Shown here piece by piece: positions 1-11,932 of a stretch of 64,000 bases of DNA; within the stretch, counting starts at the first letter, position 1; every line of letters starts with the position of its first letter. Position numbers and translations under genes: made by a program. The stretch comes from Varroa destructor (Eukaryota > Arthropoda > Arachnida > Mesostigmata > Varroidae), in assembly GCF_002443255.2 (NCBI RefSeq), contig NW_019211454.1, positions 61,670,823 to 61,734,822 of the forward strand, read 5' to 3'. The notes under the pieces are model-generated. The model was not told the DNA's origin. It saw only the letters and a list, made by a program, of their open reading frames with translations, and made no database searches.

Positions 1-3000
1 AGCTCGGCGGTATATTGCCTTTCGACGATCACCACAGCTGCCCTCAGTGTCCTTCCCCCGGCCCCTAGCCATCCCGTCTATTTCCCTTCAAGTCTCTATA
101 TGGGTAACAAACTATATAGTCCTATGTTGGGCTATAATAAACGCGTCGCTTAAACGCTCGCCCGCCATTTTGAACAGATCATGTTGCGCTTTGCTTGTTC
201 GCAGCTAGGCCATACAGTGAACCCCACATGTACAAATTGTCTCTTACTAAACGATTGCGGGTCGACGAATTACTAAATGTTGTTTTTTTTTTTTTTTTTT
301 TTTACTAGAAATACTAAATAATAGAGTATATTGTATACTCGTTTTGTCTTTATCTATTTCTTTATTCTACGACGTTAATTATTCTAGTCATAACACTTTT
401 TTTTTAAATTTTTTATTTAGGAATTTATATAAGTGTATCCTCTTTTTTTTTTTTAGATATGTAAACTTTTTTTTTTTTTAGTAAATATTAATTTGCGCCA
501 CGGGTATGGTAGTTAGTTTATTATGGTAGCTAGGAACCTTTTTTTCACTCAGATTTTCCATTGTAGTACTAGTTCGCTAGGTACTGAATTACTCTTGGCG
601 CAACTTTTTTGAAGGACACTCACTACGAGCATCTGGCCGAAACATAAAACGGCAGTATCTACAGACAGCGCCAATTCGATAATTTATTTTTTAATTTTTT
701 GTTGGGCCCAAACCATCGTGCAGCACAATCAGTCATTGACGGCATCGCTATATCGGGATGGCAGAATAATTGGCACGTGTGTATTGAAGCAGTATTAAAT
801 ATCCAGTAGCATAGGATTGTGCCCTAGCACAGTTATAGAAGAACGACGACAATCTGAGCCTAAAAGGCTGCTTTTTAATCGAAGAATGGAATCGGAGGCT
901 TGGCCCAGTCTAATCACTATTGCGTGATCAGGTTTTCCTCGGTGGTCATCAATTTCCCGAGAAACGCTTTCGCCAGCGTTTCGAAGCTGTTAGTGTGCCC
1001 TTCCGCTATTTTCTGATTTGTGTCAACGTTCATGTACGACGGCTTGTAACCTACGCTATTTGATGAGACGATTCCGAAGGCGGCCCCCGTACAACGCTTT
1101 CAGAGATCTAGTTTGTCGTTTAAAACTCCCAAACGACGTACCTTACTTTGTCTCCAGCCCCCGACCCTCTTCTTATTCAACAAAGAATAAGAAACCATAT
1201 CAAGTAAGCTTTGAGGCTTTTATAAAACATGGTTTCGTTAGGAAAGTGACGAGTCCTGTAATATATGAAAGCTTTTTTGGTAACCTCACTACGAGATATC
1301 GCTAAAACACATATAGATCGGCAAAGAATATTTCCTTCGAATGAAGTTGACTGACTAAGACAAAATCTAGTATACTCTTGAAGTAATTACATTCGTTCCT
1401 TATAGATACGTATGCACTGAAATAGGCTTGTGCTCTTCTGAGAAGATTAACTTATTCGTGTTAACTTTTCAGGGATGCCAGTTGCTTTGCCATCTTTTCC
1501 TAAGCATCCTATAAGCAATATGCACTACTTTTTCGAGTAGCAACTTCACGTAGAAAGTTGTCATTGAAGTTTGCTCCATTCAAATGTATGTTCACCATTG
1601 CATTCGAAGCAAAAGTACACTGAATACGATTGGCCCTTTATAAGTTCGATGCTTAAGAAAAATCTATAACATTTCATTCCTAAATAGTCCACGAGACAAA
1701 ACCAAAGGAACGGTTATCATCTTTACCAACGTTATACATCATATAATGAACGATTAAAAACTATGTATCAGCGGGTTATCGACGGGAAATGCCTGATAGA
1801 AGAAGGCCATTTTCCCGAGTCATTCATTGGTTAAGGAAAAAACGAGCAAGACCGCATACGTTTGTTAGTCATGACCGAAATAGAGATGGGTTAACGCTAT
1901 CTCGTTGTTTCCTCACCTTTAGACATTAGAGAACAATTAGAACAAACTTCAAAAGCAGACATCTTACCCTTTCATTTATTCCCGCATCTATCCTTCCCAA
2001 CGAAGTAGTGATAAACCAGCGACACCACGTGAACAAAACTCACAACAGGAGCATTCGACGCCATTAGGAACCGTACGATTATGTCACTAAGGTAGTTAAC
2101 TTGTTCGAGTCACAATAACAGAAATAGCCCTGCTATCTGCCGTGCGAAAAAGTACCGATAAAAGAGGACCTAGATACAAATGCCCATCGCTCGAATGTTC
2201 CCGTTACCTCTTCGCTGTCAGGTTTCGTCTCCCTCCGGTCTTGTTCCTGTTTTTTTTTTTCGACATCGTCTTCTGTTTTTTAGGTACCGTTTATATGGCT
2301 GACACTTCTGTAAGGTTCTTTCTTATTCTTTTTTTACATTGCTCTCTTTTTTTACCCCATTCACCAGTTCCTTCACTTTTTTTTTCTATCTTTTCCCCCT
2401 CTCAATCACTTGTTTGGACGAACGAGGATTACCGGGAAAGACAACTCAACGAACCGAACAAAAGGGTAAGGACGATGAGACGTGTCGAGCGGCGAATTTG
2501 TTGGGACTTGAATGGACTGACGATACAGTAGCGCGGCGATCTGAATAACGCGCGTAATACTAAATGTAGCTTTGGAATTAATTCAATTACTTGACAGCAG
2601 CAGCATAAAGACTGCAGCGTCGCGCGGGCTCATATTGAAGGATGGGCTACGTTAAGTACTTCAGTTTATGACGAGGTGCTTGCAAGGTGAGCTATGACGT
2701 GCGAGTCTCGTATATGTGTGTGCTCATGTGGACTGAGCGCTAGAATAAGCAGCCCGGCATAAGCCAAAAATATCATCGATACGAACCGTCGATAGGTGAA
2801 GGTAAAGCAAAACAAAACTCTTACGTTATCCTGAACAGAACTTCTGGGAGAAATTAAATACGCAATTCACGGTGGAAATGAAAAAACTGCAGTAATTACA
2901 CGTTTTATTGTCATAGGAGTGCTAAAATAGGAGGCAAACGTGCTTGTGGATCAAATGGATGGTATAGCCAATGAACATTTTTTTTACACGATCAGAAGTG

Positions 3001-5937
3001 GACATCTCGTCTGATTCATTCGTGTCGATTTTAAAAGGGGCTAAGTTGGGTCAGTTTTAGTTTAGCTCAAAATTGATCCCACTAGAGCAGTTGTGTCAAT
3101 CGTACTCACACAACCCATTTGAGATGTGCCGCGAAAGAATATACGACTTGCTAAGGGCAAAACAGTACGTATGTATTGGGCTAAAAGAGGGCTTTTATCA
3201 TGCGATATATAAGTAGAATTAAGTAAAGACATCGATATAGGATCATTTTTGTACTGTACATCAAATTAGTTCAGTTGCATTTCGATTTTCATGAATACTT
3301 CAAAATATATTAACCTATTTAAAGTGGTGACTGTATAGTTACTTGGGTATTGTCACAAGAAAGATCTTCCCTTTTAAATGTGCCCTTCCGTTACCGCGTC
3401 AGTGCGTACGGATAGGGCTGTCCATTAGAATTATTGGCATTGTCAACCGTCGCTGGAAGGGAGACCCAACGCTCTATTGCACTGCGTACAACCGTGTCGA
3501 TCGGATCTTTTGGCGCGGAAAAGGACGTTCACGTCTCCCTAAGATTTCCTAGATCCATTCGAAAGCTGCTAGGGCGATATCGTAATCCTATGCAAACGAC
3601 TGTCGATTTCAACACTCTCACGCCTCATACCGTTTTCGGTTTCACCGTGCTTTCTGTCAAAGCGTACGACGAAGATCAAAGGTGGAACATCCCTTTGTTA
3701 CACATTGGGCGAAAGGTGCATATTTATACAACTATCGTAAAGGCAATCCCTTTTACTAAGCCAAGCCTGAAAACCTTGGCTGGACTGACAGAGCGCTGTT
3801 CTTCGTATTGCGCGGAACGCCTTACATTTGCCTTTACCACGATTATATATGGTAACAATGCTTAAATTCATCGAGACCGGTAGCTGTGATTCCGGTAGCG
3901 AAGCCTCAACCGGGAGGTGTTGACCAAGAAGGATACGCACGATGAGGTACTGATTAAAGCATGCGATATTTCAAGGACGAGTGTGTCAGTCGGCTTCGGC
4001 GTCTGCTAACTTTCGCCGTTCAGCTATTCTTCAGACACACGCCTGACTGCTGCCGTTATTGTTTAGCGTTTTTGTTTATGTTGATAACGCTTCCCTTTGT
4101 CAATCTGCAGCCCGTACTCATCGTTGTAGCTGTTTCTGCTGTGTGCCAACAAGAATAGTGCGCTATCTTGCCAGTTAATTGCTTAATCATCCTAAGCCAC
4201 AGTACCGAGCCGTCAAAATGCCGCCAATGCTAGGATAGCCGAAAGGATTCAGCACAAAATTGATTTTTTTACCTTACTAATTCGTCATCACCATAAACCG
4301 TCGTTGTTCTTGGGGGCATTTTATAACTACCGACTTACGCATAGTCGTACCTCCTGATTTAATGTGGACATCATACAACTAACTTGAGAGATCTACATAA
4401 AGTTTAGTCATCTATGACGCTAGATAGAGTTAATAAACACAACACACAATATCGTTGTGACGGCCATTACTATTACCTGATTTTGGACCTGTTTTTTTTA
4501 GCAAGTAAACATTTTCGACAATGTCTGTAAGCCAATTTAACACTATTTATCTCGTTTAAACTGTATGACAGTTATACAGCAAAAATATATATTCAGAAAT
4601 ATAGTTACGTATTAATCTCGCTATCTTGTGAGCAAATTTTGGTTAAAATCTTTTTTTTAGCGGAATTAAATGTCCTCTAAGGTGATGGTTGTCCTATTTC
4701 TTTTGTTCTTATACAGTGAAACGATTGCCAGAAAGGTTACGGAAGCCGTCGATTTTTTTTATGTGTTTTCTATAGGAATATGTCCACTTTCTGACTGCAG
4801 ACGATTAAAGGGAGGTTTTAAAGTACCGTAAGGAATCATGAAAGCAAAAAAATATTTGTGTTTCAATACATTTCAAGCAATTTAATGAGAGCTTTTTACA
4901 TTATTGATTATTTAATTCAACTAAGCTCATTCAATTAGAATTTTCACACTAAATAATAAAGTTAGTTGTAAGTACTTCTCGCCAATTTATATAGGAATAC
5001 AGAGATATCAATGCGCTTATTATATAATATATTTGTAATGGTATTTTACATTACTAGACTGTCGTCGAAATGTGGACATGGACACGCCCTACCGGCTAAC
5101 TTAAACTGCTAACAAAAATAGGAGGGCAGAAATTAAACGGGTCGACGTCGTGTTATCGAAGTAGTGAATGGCCCGTGTGGGCAACGCTAGATCGCCACCA
5201 TTACGCGGCGGATTCGGGAAGCCTAGATTCAGTGTTATAAAATCAATGGCCCGACAAGATTAAAACTTTCTGTGTCGCAGACAATGCTGTTCTTTTGAAA
5301 AGAAGCTGAAAGGAAACTGCATGTATTGTATACAAAAATGAGTGATCGTGACCATAAAGAGTGAAGCATGTCTGCTTGAAAATTTTACAATAGTTTTGGC
5401 CAAATCATGTCGCAGTCCCCATGAACTTTCTCAGTACCATGCATCAGCCATATTTTGACCTAGGTATCAGTCATCTGATTTGAACATCGGATCGTCTAAT
5501 AGTTGCATCTAAGTGTCCCGGTCAAGCGAGACTTGACATGAGACGCATGGATGTTTTCTTCATTCTTGCTATATACGTATATATTGAATGCAATACTGAA
5601 AACCACAGCAGAATCGTAGGACAGCAGTCGTTCTACTTTTCCTGTGAGAAGTGACACTGTACTCGTCGCAGCACAACATAAAGAGAGCGGCGTTAGTTAT
5701 TTGCGTAGGCAATTTCTAAATGAAGGGGATAAAGTCTGAATTTTAATTACAGCGCACCCCCGTTCAAAGGTTATTCTTCCATTTACAGTTTGTGTTGAAC
5801 TGAAATCAACTATCCTTTCGTATTAGCGAAGGAAAATGAAGATATCTGTTCACAGAACTAGCCTAGTATTGAGGCGGAGCACAGCCAGCGTATCTCTGGT
5901 TAAACAGTACCGATACATTTCGGAATCATACCGTTTT
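1..5937. other. No recognisable gene
   Basis: AT-rich DNA with several poly-T runs, the longest at 283-303. Open frames on the plus strand, such as 3,434-3,865 (143 codons) and 2,142-2,531, have no family resemblance I can name, no convincing splice context, and the second is rich in Phe and Ser from T-rich runs. I see no gene, RNA or mobile element here that I can support. Confidence 0.6.
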
Positions 5938-6171
5938 CTATATGATGGTATATGAAAATACCCAATCTTTGCGACGATCCGATAGAACGGCCTTATATTG
6001 TTCAAGTTCTTCTGACGCTATACGAAATTCATGTTTCGCAGGTGTCGTTTCGAATCGACAGGTTACTTCGGTGACCAGGACATCTGATGATAGCTTAAAT
6101 GGCTGCCTTCCGTAGTATACAGAGTTGTGGACCTCGTTGTGTCTGTTTGATTGAGTGAGGTACAAGTGCAA
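5938..6171 (-). CDS. Weak candidate exon, unknown protein
   Basis: A 77-codon open frame with protein-like composition (YYGRQPFKLSSDVLVTEVTC, FETTPAKHEFRIASEELEQY, KAVLSDRRKDW). On the minus strand an AAACAG precedes ACACAACGAGG and could be an acceptor near 6,150. A GTATTT follows GATTGG near 5,956 and could be a donor. I recognise no family. It lies 5 kb past the Dscam stop, so it could belong to another gene or be chance. Confidence 0.2.
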   Translation of the reverse strand: MHLYLTQSNRHNEVHNSVYYGRQPFKLSSDVLVTEVTCRFETTPAKHEFRIASEELEQYKAVLSDRRKDWVFSYTII

Positions 6172-9026
6172 GCTTAATTAGTGTCAAAAGTCTGCACGTG
6201 CCACAAACATGAGAATTTCGAAAACCCCCCTCTTGCAGCTTCAAACTTCTCGTTACTTAACGCCAGTACTCCACATGTAGGAATTTTCATTGGCTAGAGT
6301 ACAATAGTTATAACATTGCTGCTCTTTCTGACGATTTAGTCACGCAATGGATTCTTGACTTGGCGTAAAATTCACTAACGTAAATCGTTGATACTCCCCG
6401 AAATCTGGACGTGCGTTCAGCTTTCATCAGTAATATACTTTTGCTCATAGTCTGAAATAAAGCTGTAGCAACTGTCTGATTGAAATCAAAATGGCGTTTG
6501 ATTCATTAACACAAATTGTATAGCACATAAATGATACGGACATTAGATTCCCTTCTGAACAGATTCAGTATGTTGGCCTATAATAAAGGTAGCAACGTAC
6601 TTCATTTTACAGCACTTTCACGCAGACTCTAGCAAAGGCTAGTTTATGTTAATACGTTACATACTAGTTATTTTCCCTTGTGGATTACAAAAATGTTTAT
6701 TACATGTTTCTCTCGTTTCGTAGTCCATCCATGCTCAGTCTGAGCAGACTGCAAAAGAAACATACAGTGTTACGCGATTCTAATCTTCAGGCATGCGTCT
6801 GTAGCATTTACGTTCACGGGGGGCGGAACCCTGGACGAGGACGAGCTCCGTAAAAGCAAAAACACACACGAAGGTATAAGTATAACGGCGTACTGCTTTT
6901 CGTCAGAGCTGCATATCTTGAAATATGAATATAAATAAAAGACTTTGTAATAAACCTATGTCAGGGTGTATACACCAGAACTTCGACTCTGGCAAGCTTT
7001 GGCGGGTTGCTTGCCGTAGCGAGCGCATATTCGTTAGCTATTCTTGGCACAAGAAGTAGGCCAGTTCTTTTTAGAACAAAACAATTATATTTATCCTGGT
7101 AAAAAAATTAATGCGTCATTTTCCGAAATCGATTATCTGCATTATAACCAGTCTTCATGCAACTACTAAGGATCGAAGAACATTTTCACGAGACAAACGT
7201 ACCAAAATGGCTCAGGAGGTAATTTTTTAATGGCTGGATAATTACGAAGAAATTAATGGTCGTTTCGGGAAGCAAAATGTAAATTCTCCATTGGGCTTGT
7301 TGCGCCTGCTCGCACCTTTTAGACCTTTTAAGCAGTACTTCAAAAAATTTACGCCTGGCTAAACGAAAATGACTAATGAGCTGTGACCGATTTTTATTTT
7401 AAATTAAATTAAATTAATGGTCATATTAGGTAAACATAGCTAGTAAAAGTAACACTTGTAGCAGACGAAAAATATGTCGTTGACTTATCTTAGAAAGAGC
7501 TCATAAAAAATACAAGTATATTGGATTGTGTATTGTGGCAAAGGATAGACAAGTTGGGTAGGTGATTTACTAGGGGCATTTAAAAAACCCTATTTTCATT
7601 GAGATTATTTCTGCTTCGAAGGTAATTTCTTATGCCACTACACGTATTACAATAACTAGACACGCTTACTTATGGTAAAAACTTTTAATTTTTTTTGATT
7701 TTTCTATCAGAACACGATATCGACGAAGCCCAATCAATCAAGACTAAAAAAACTGATAGAGAAATCACCTATAATCAATAATGTGACGGTGGCTAATCGC
7801 TATGAGAGGCAATAGCATAGCTACGAAATCTGTAAGACAACAGCGTGGTTTGCGACGGTGGATCCTATAAATCAATGTAGAAATTGATGTTTCATCGCAG
7901 TATTCGCCACTTTCGCGTCTCAATGCTAAGGAATCTACCTTTTCGCCCAGCAAGAACAGGAAAACTTAAAGGGTCGGAAGGCGAAAATTTTAAAATAACG
8001 TTTTTATCACTGATATCAGACGTTGCTCAAGGGCATCGCCAAAGTTGGCACGTCAAATCCGCTCGACATCGGGTAGTGTCAGCCTGACTATTGAACTAAT
8101 ATCCGGGCGAAATACGCTGAGAGTCGGTTGGATGCCCATGCGCTAATCTAAAACCCCTGTTAATTTGGATGGTAGCAAAATAGACGAGAGTAATGATGAA
8201 GTGACATGGCCATTGAATCATTAAAATATAATACCTAATATTACAGCACGTAACATACAAATTGATCAAATGAATAATAGCTGATAAACGTTAAGCGTCG
8301 CTGAAGACGTCTACATACATTTTGGCTTAGACATTGATTAGAAGAAAACGAAAAAAAATTGTGTCTCTTTGTTGAAAACATGCCCACCTCGTTCATTTTA
8401 TTACAGGTTCCTATAATAGCCTATAAGTGCAATGGTATTCATACATATACTCATATAGTCTTCATTATTATCATAATCATTTTTCTTCACCTCCTTGAGT
8501 TCATATTTAAATCTTATCTAACTTGTCGTTCACCTATAGACTTGCCTTTTTCGATGACTTTTCGTTCTTGCGTAAATACAGACGTTTTTGTTGTCGTTGT
8601 TAATATTACTGGTATTAGTCACTGTTACTGTGTCTGTTTTCGCAGCTTCATTTTCAAACAAACGTCAGTCTCCATTCTCATCTGATTTTCCTTATAATAA
8701 CATACTTTTGGCGGTGTATTTTTCTCATTATCGGTATAATTAGCAACATCCGGAACGGCGCCTTAAGACCGTTTGGCGTTCGGCAGATAGAAGCGATTCG
8801 ATTCCGTTCCGTTCGATACGTAAAGAACATGTGCGCCGATTGGCAACGCTTGCCAGCATCACTGTTCAGCACATTATCCATCAAGCACAAACAGATACAT
8901 TTTATCTATTTGCCCAGTCACATTTTCCCCTTTATCTTTTATCGTAGTTAGGTCCTGTTTTTCTTCTTTTTTCCTATGTTTCCCTTTGGCCTTTTGCTCC
9001 TTTAGTAGTGCATGTATATACTGCAC

Positions 9027-9098
9027 TGTTGTTGTTGTTGTTGTTGTTATTGTTGTTTTCGTTGTTGCTGCTGCTGCTGTTGTTGTTGTTGTTGTTGC
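9027..9098. repeat. Imperfect (GTT)n/(GCT)n microsatellite
   Basis: About 72 bases of GTT repeats interrupted by ATT, TTTTC and a block of four GCT units. It is a simple sequence repeat; no coding role is apparent. Confidence 0.95.
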
Positions 9099-9205
9099 GT
9101 TTGGTTTTGTTTACTCTACATATTCATATTTACTAATTTTTTTGTTTCCTTTCATTTGCTTTTTATATCAATAATCAGTAATGTTTACTATCTGTTTATG
9201 GAATA

Positions 9206-9232
9206 TTTGTTTGTTTGTTTGTTTGTTTTTTT
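9206..9232. repeat. (GTTT)n microsatellite
   Basis: Five tandem TTTG units followed by a T run. Confidence 0.9.
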
Positions 9233-10318
9233 ATTGTCGATATTAATCGTCGTCATCGCTTCAACTGTTTACTGTTTCATTCTAAAAAAGTAGCAGTTGA
9301 ATAGCATAGATATCGTTGCAATCTGTCGTATCGTATCATACACTCACTCTGCATTGTATTGGCTGTTGGCTTATATCGGTTGCTTGTCTGTTTCTTAATC
9401 TTTTCATCGTATCACATTGTATTCAAATGTATGTACGTGTCTCTGTATGTGGCAGTCTCTGTGTGTAAGGGGTCTCTGTCGGCCAAGTTGCAGCTCCCTC
9501 TCCCGTGTTACTTCGTGTGCTTGTTGTTTTCTAGCTGAGTATAAACAGGCTGGCAGCATTGTGGTCACACGACCACTGCTATTTGCTCCAGTCGCGTAAG
9601 GCACTTCGACTTTTTGTTCTACAAACAACCGTGCCGGGCGACTTTTTGAAGGGGAAAGAAATGACAACATCTACCAATTGACAATTTTAGCAGGGGCAAC
9701 TATGACGGAAATCGGAAATTTCGAAGAGCACCGGCAACGAAGTGACCCTTCGCTGGAACGCTGAATTGTGCCCTACGTAGCAATATTAACTACGTTCAAT
9801 GAGCATGAGACTACAGGTGCATTTCATTTACTTCAAATACATTTTACCTACTTCGTGAGTAAATGCTACAAATGTACGTCGAGATTTGAGAGGAATCAGT
9901 CTTTAGGGTTTCAAAATCAAGCCTTAGCCAAGCATGCCTAAAACAAATGTCATAATTCTCAGAACGATTTTTAGTGGTTCTAAAATGTCTGAAAAACAAC
10001 TAAAAAGCTCCACTATGTTAAGAGCGTTAAGAAAAAGGAAGCCTTAATGTTTATCCTAGAACTTTAGTCGACAACTGAACATTAGAAGTAAACTATGTTT
10101 GGTCAACTATGGGAGTCAACGATAAATTGGTATCGAGTAAACATGAAGTCGTTCCCGGCCGGTTTTAAGCGATTTACTTGTGAATTTTTAAACAATGACA
10201 TATTAATGGACATCAACACTCATCACTATCATTATTATAGCGTTAATATCATTGTTGTAAATTTTACGTTGCACTAGCTCTTTTTACTTTTCGCTCATGT
10301 GCTTCTCTCTCTCTATAT

Positions 10319-10418
10319 NNNNNNNNNNNNNNNNNNNNNNNNNNNNNNNNNNNNNNNNNNNNNNNNNNNNNNNNNNNNNNNNNNNNNNNNNNNNNNNNNN
10401 NNNNNNNNNNNNNNNNNN
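10319..10418. other. Assembly gap (100 N)
   Basis: Exactly 100 undetermined bases, the usual placeholder for a gap of unknown size. The left flank is a CT-rich run, suggesting a microsatellite that could not be assembled. Open frames through it are meaningless. Confidence 0.99.
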
Positions 10419-11343
10419 CAATCAATTTCTGACACAGTCCATCCTTCACTTTCGATCAGACCACACAGACAGTCGAAGTTACATCACGCGTCCTTCTCTT
10501 GAAAACCCTTTTCTTCTATTCCTCGCTCGGTCACTTGTTTCAACTGTCTCTTATTCGTTCCATCATCACTTTCACTCTCTCTCTTCACAATCCTATCACC
10601 TCCATCTGTACCACCCTCATACGCTTAGAATTTGAGCGATACTCCGGAGGCCTGGCGAACGCTAACGCCGGATCCCTCTAGTAACCTTCCGGAGCCCTAA
10701 CAAAGTGTACACACATCGCACGGCACATTTTTTGTTGGCTTCTTTATTTTCTCCAATAGTGTGTTTGTCCATCTCTTTTAGCTCATGTGAATGTAGAGCT
10801 TTTTCTTTTCGTCACTTAAACACATACATACACACGCTCCATTCGCGAACATCGAACCTCGTCGGTGACGCTATTTACAACAGGCATCGCGGGTCTCAGC
10901 TTAAAACACCCGGGCACTTCGGGCAGGTATCACCGCCCGGAGTCGATAGGACAGAATCCGATCAAATTTGACGTACATCGTTTGTTGTTGAATTGAAATT
11001 GCTGTCTTGTCGATTCACGGGTGCCACTTATCCGCATCGATACCACATAATGCTGCCTGACTTTGCATTGCAATTAGATTTGTGTTTTTTTTTTTTTTAA
11101 TGTTTATCTCTCTGTTTATTTTAGTTACTCTCTTCTTTTGTACATCAATCCAATCAGCCTCGATAGACACTCAACATCGTTGTTTCTGGCCATTGCACGC
11201 TTTACGGCTACGGCAGGCTAAACGACGCAAAGTATTCAGACATGGTAAGCACATCAAAATAAACTCTGGTGATAGGATGGGCCTGTTGTGACTTCCATCG
11301 CCGTTGTTGATGTGGCCGGTTTCGTTTCCGGCGGGTGGATGTG
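10419..11343. other. Presumed Dscam 3' UTR and flank
   Basis: Directly downstream (minus strand) of the proposed stop. No coding homology seen. It contains a pyrimidine-rich plus-strand stretch (10,440-10,620), an A run on the minus strand (11,086-11,098) and a possible AATAAA at 11,115-11,120. Confidence 0.5.
11115..11120 (-). promoter_or_regulatory. Possible polyadenylation signal of the Dscam gene
   Basis: On the minus strand this reads AATAAA, 224 nt past the proposed stop codon. The hexamer is common in AT-rich DNA and Dscam 3' UTRs can be long, so the real site may lie further down. Confidence 0.25.
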
Positions 11344-11464
11344 CTACGTATCGAAACCTTCAGCGGCCTTCCACATACCCAGCGAGCCACGCTTCAGAGT
11401 TGCGACCCGAAATTCGGAAGCGCGCACCTTCAATTCGCCGATATCCTCGTCACTCTCTGAAGCT
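11344..11464 (-). CDS. Dscam: Dscam exon V: putative C-terminal coding exon
   Basis: Opens with one base completing a Gln codon split across the intron (CA plus A), then ASESDEDIGELKVRASEFRV, ATLKRGSLGMWKAAEGFDT and a TAG stop. It is acidic at the start and basic in the middle, looks protein-like, and joins in phase to the GTGAGT donor of the preceding exon. The acceptor CACCGTAG has a moderate pyrimidine tract. Support is phase, splice sites and composition only; I cannot match the C-terminus to a known Dscam. The alternative is termination at 11,747. Confidence 0.6.
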
Positions 11465-11899
11465 CTACGGTGACATACGGGGAATACCAAAGGTGATAAT
11501 AAGTTAGTTTCGCAGGACTGGTAATGCCGGTGCAGAGCCATAAAGCTCAAAAAGAGCAGTGCCAGCATGAGCTACCGCCTCTCCATACACCTAAGCCGCT
11601 GAGCGCATTCAATTGTTCACGCACTACTAATTAAACAATGAACCAACACAGGTTAACGCAAGCATCTTTTCTAAACTTTCAAAGCTATTCTACACAAGTG
11701 CAAAGTGCATGTAACTGCCATAGCGTCTATTAGCGATGTTGGCAACTCACTGATTATAGGTGAGTTGCAAGCTGGTCGGCACGTACCCATCGCGTGCTTG
11801 GTGAGGTTGAGTCGACTTGAGCGTGGAGCACATAGCCCCCTGCATGGACTGATGTTGCATCTGCTGGAGCGCTTGACTGGACAGGGTGCCGTGCTGTGT

Positions 11900-11932
<33 letters not shown>

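Larger units (their letters stand above)
6172..10318. other. No recognisable gene; may include Dscam 3' UTR
   Basis: Non-coding-looking DNA. The only clear structures are a GTT/GCT trinucleotide tract (9,027-9,098) and a GTTT tract (9,206-9,232). Open frames across those tracts are low-complexity artefacts. Nothing else is supported. Confidence 0.6.

Noticed and set aside
3434..3865. 143-codon plus-strand frame
   Set aside because: No recognisable motif; an overlapping minus-strand frame is similarly open. Left as unsupported.
8986..9293. Plus-strand frames rich in Val or Cys
   Set aside because: They are translations of the GTT/GTTT microsatellites with no non-repetitive coding content.
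10264..10635. Open frames crossing the N gap
   Set aside because: Undetermined bases cannot support a frame.
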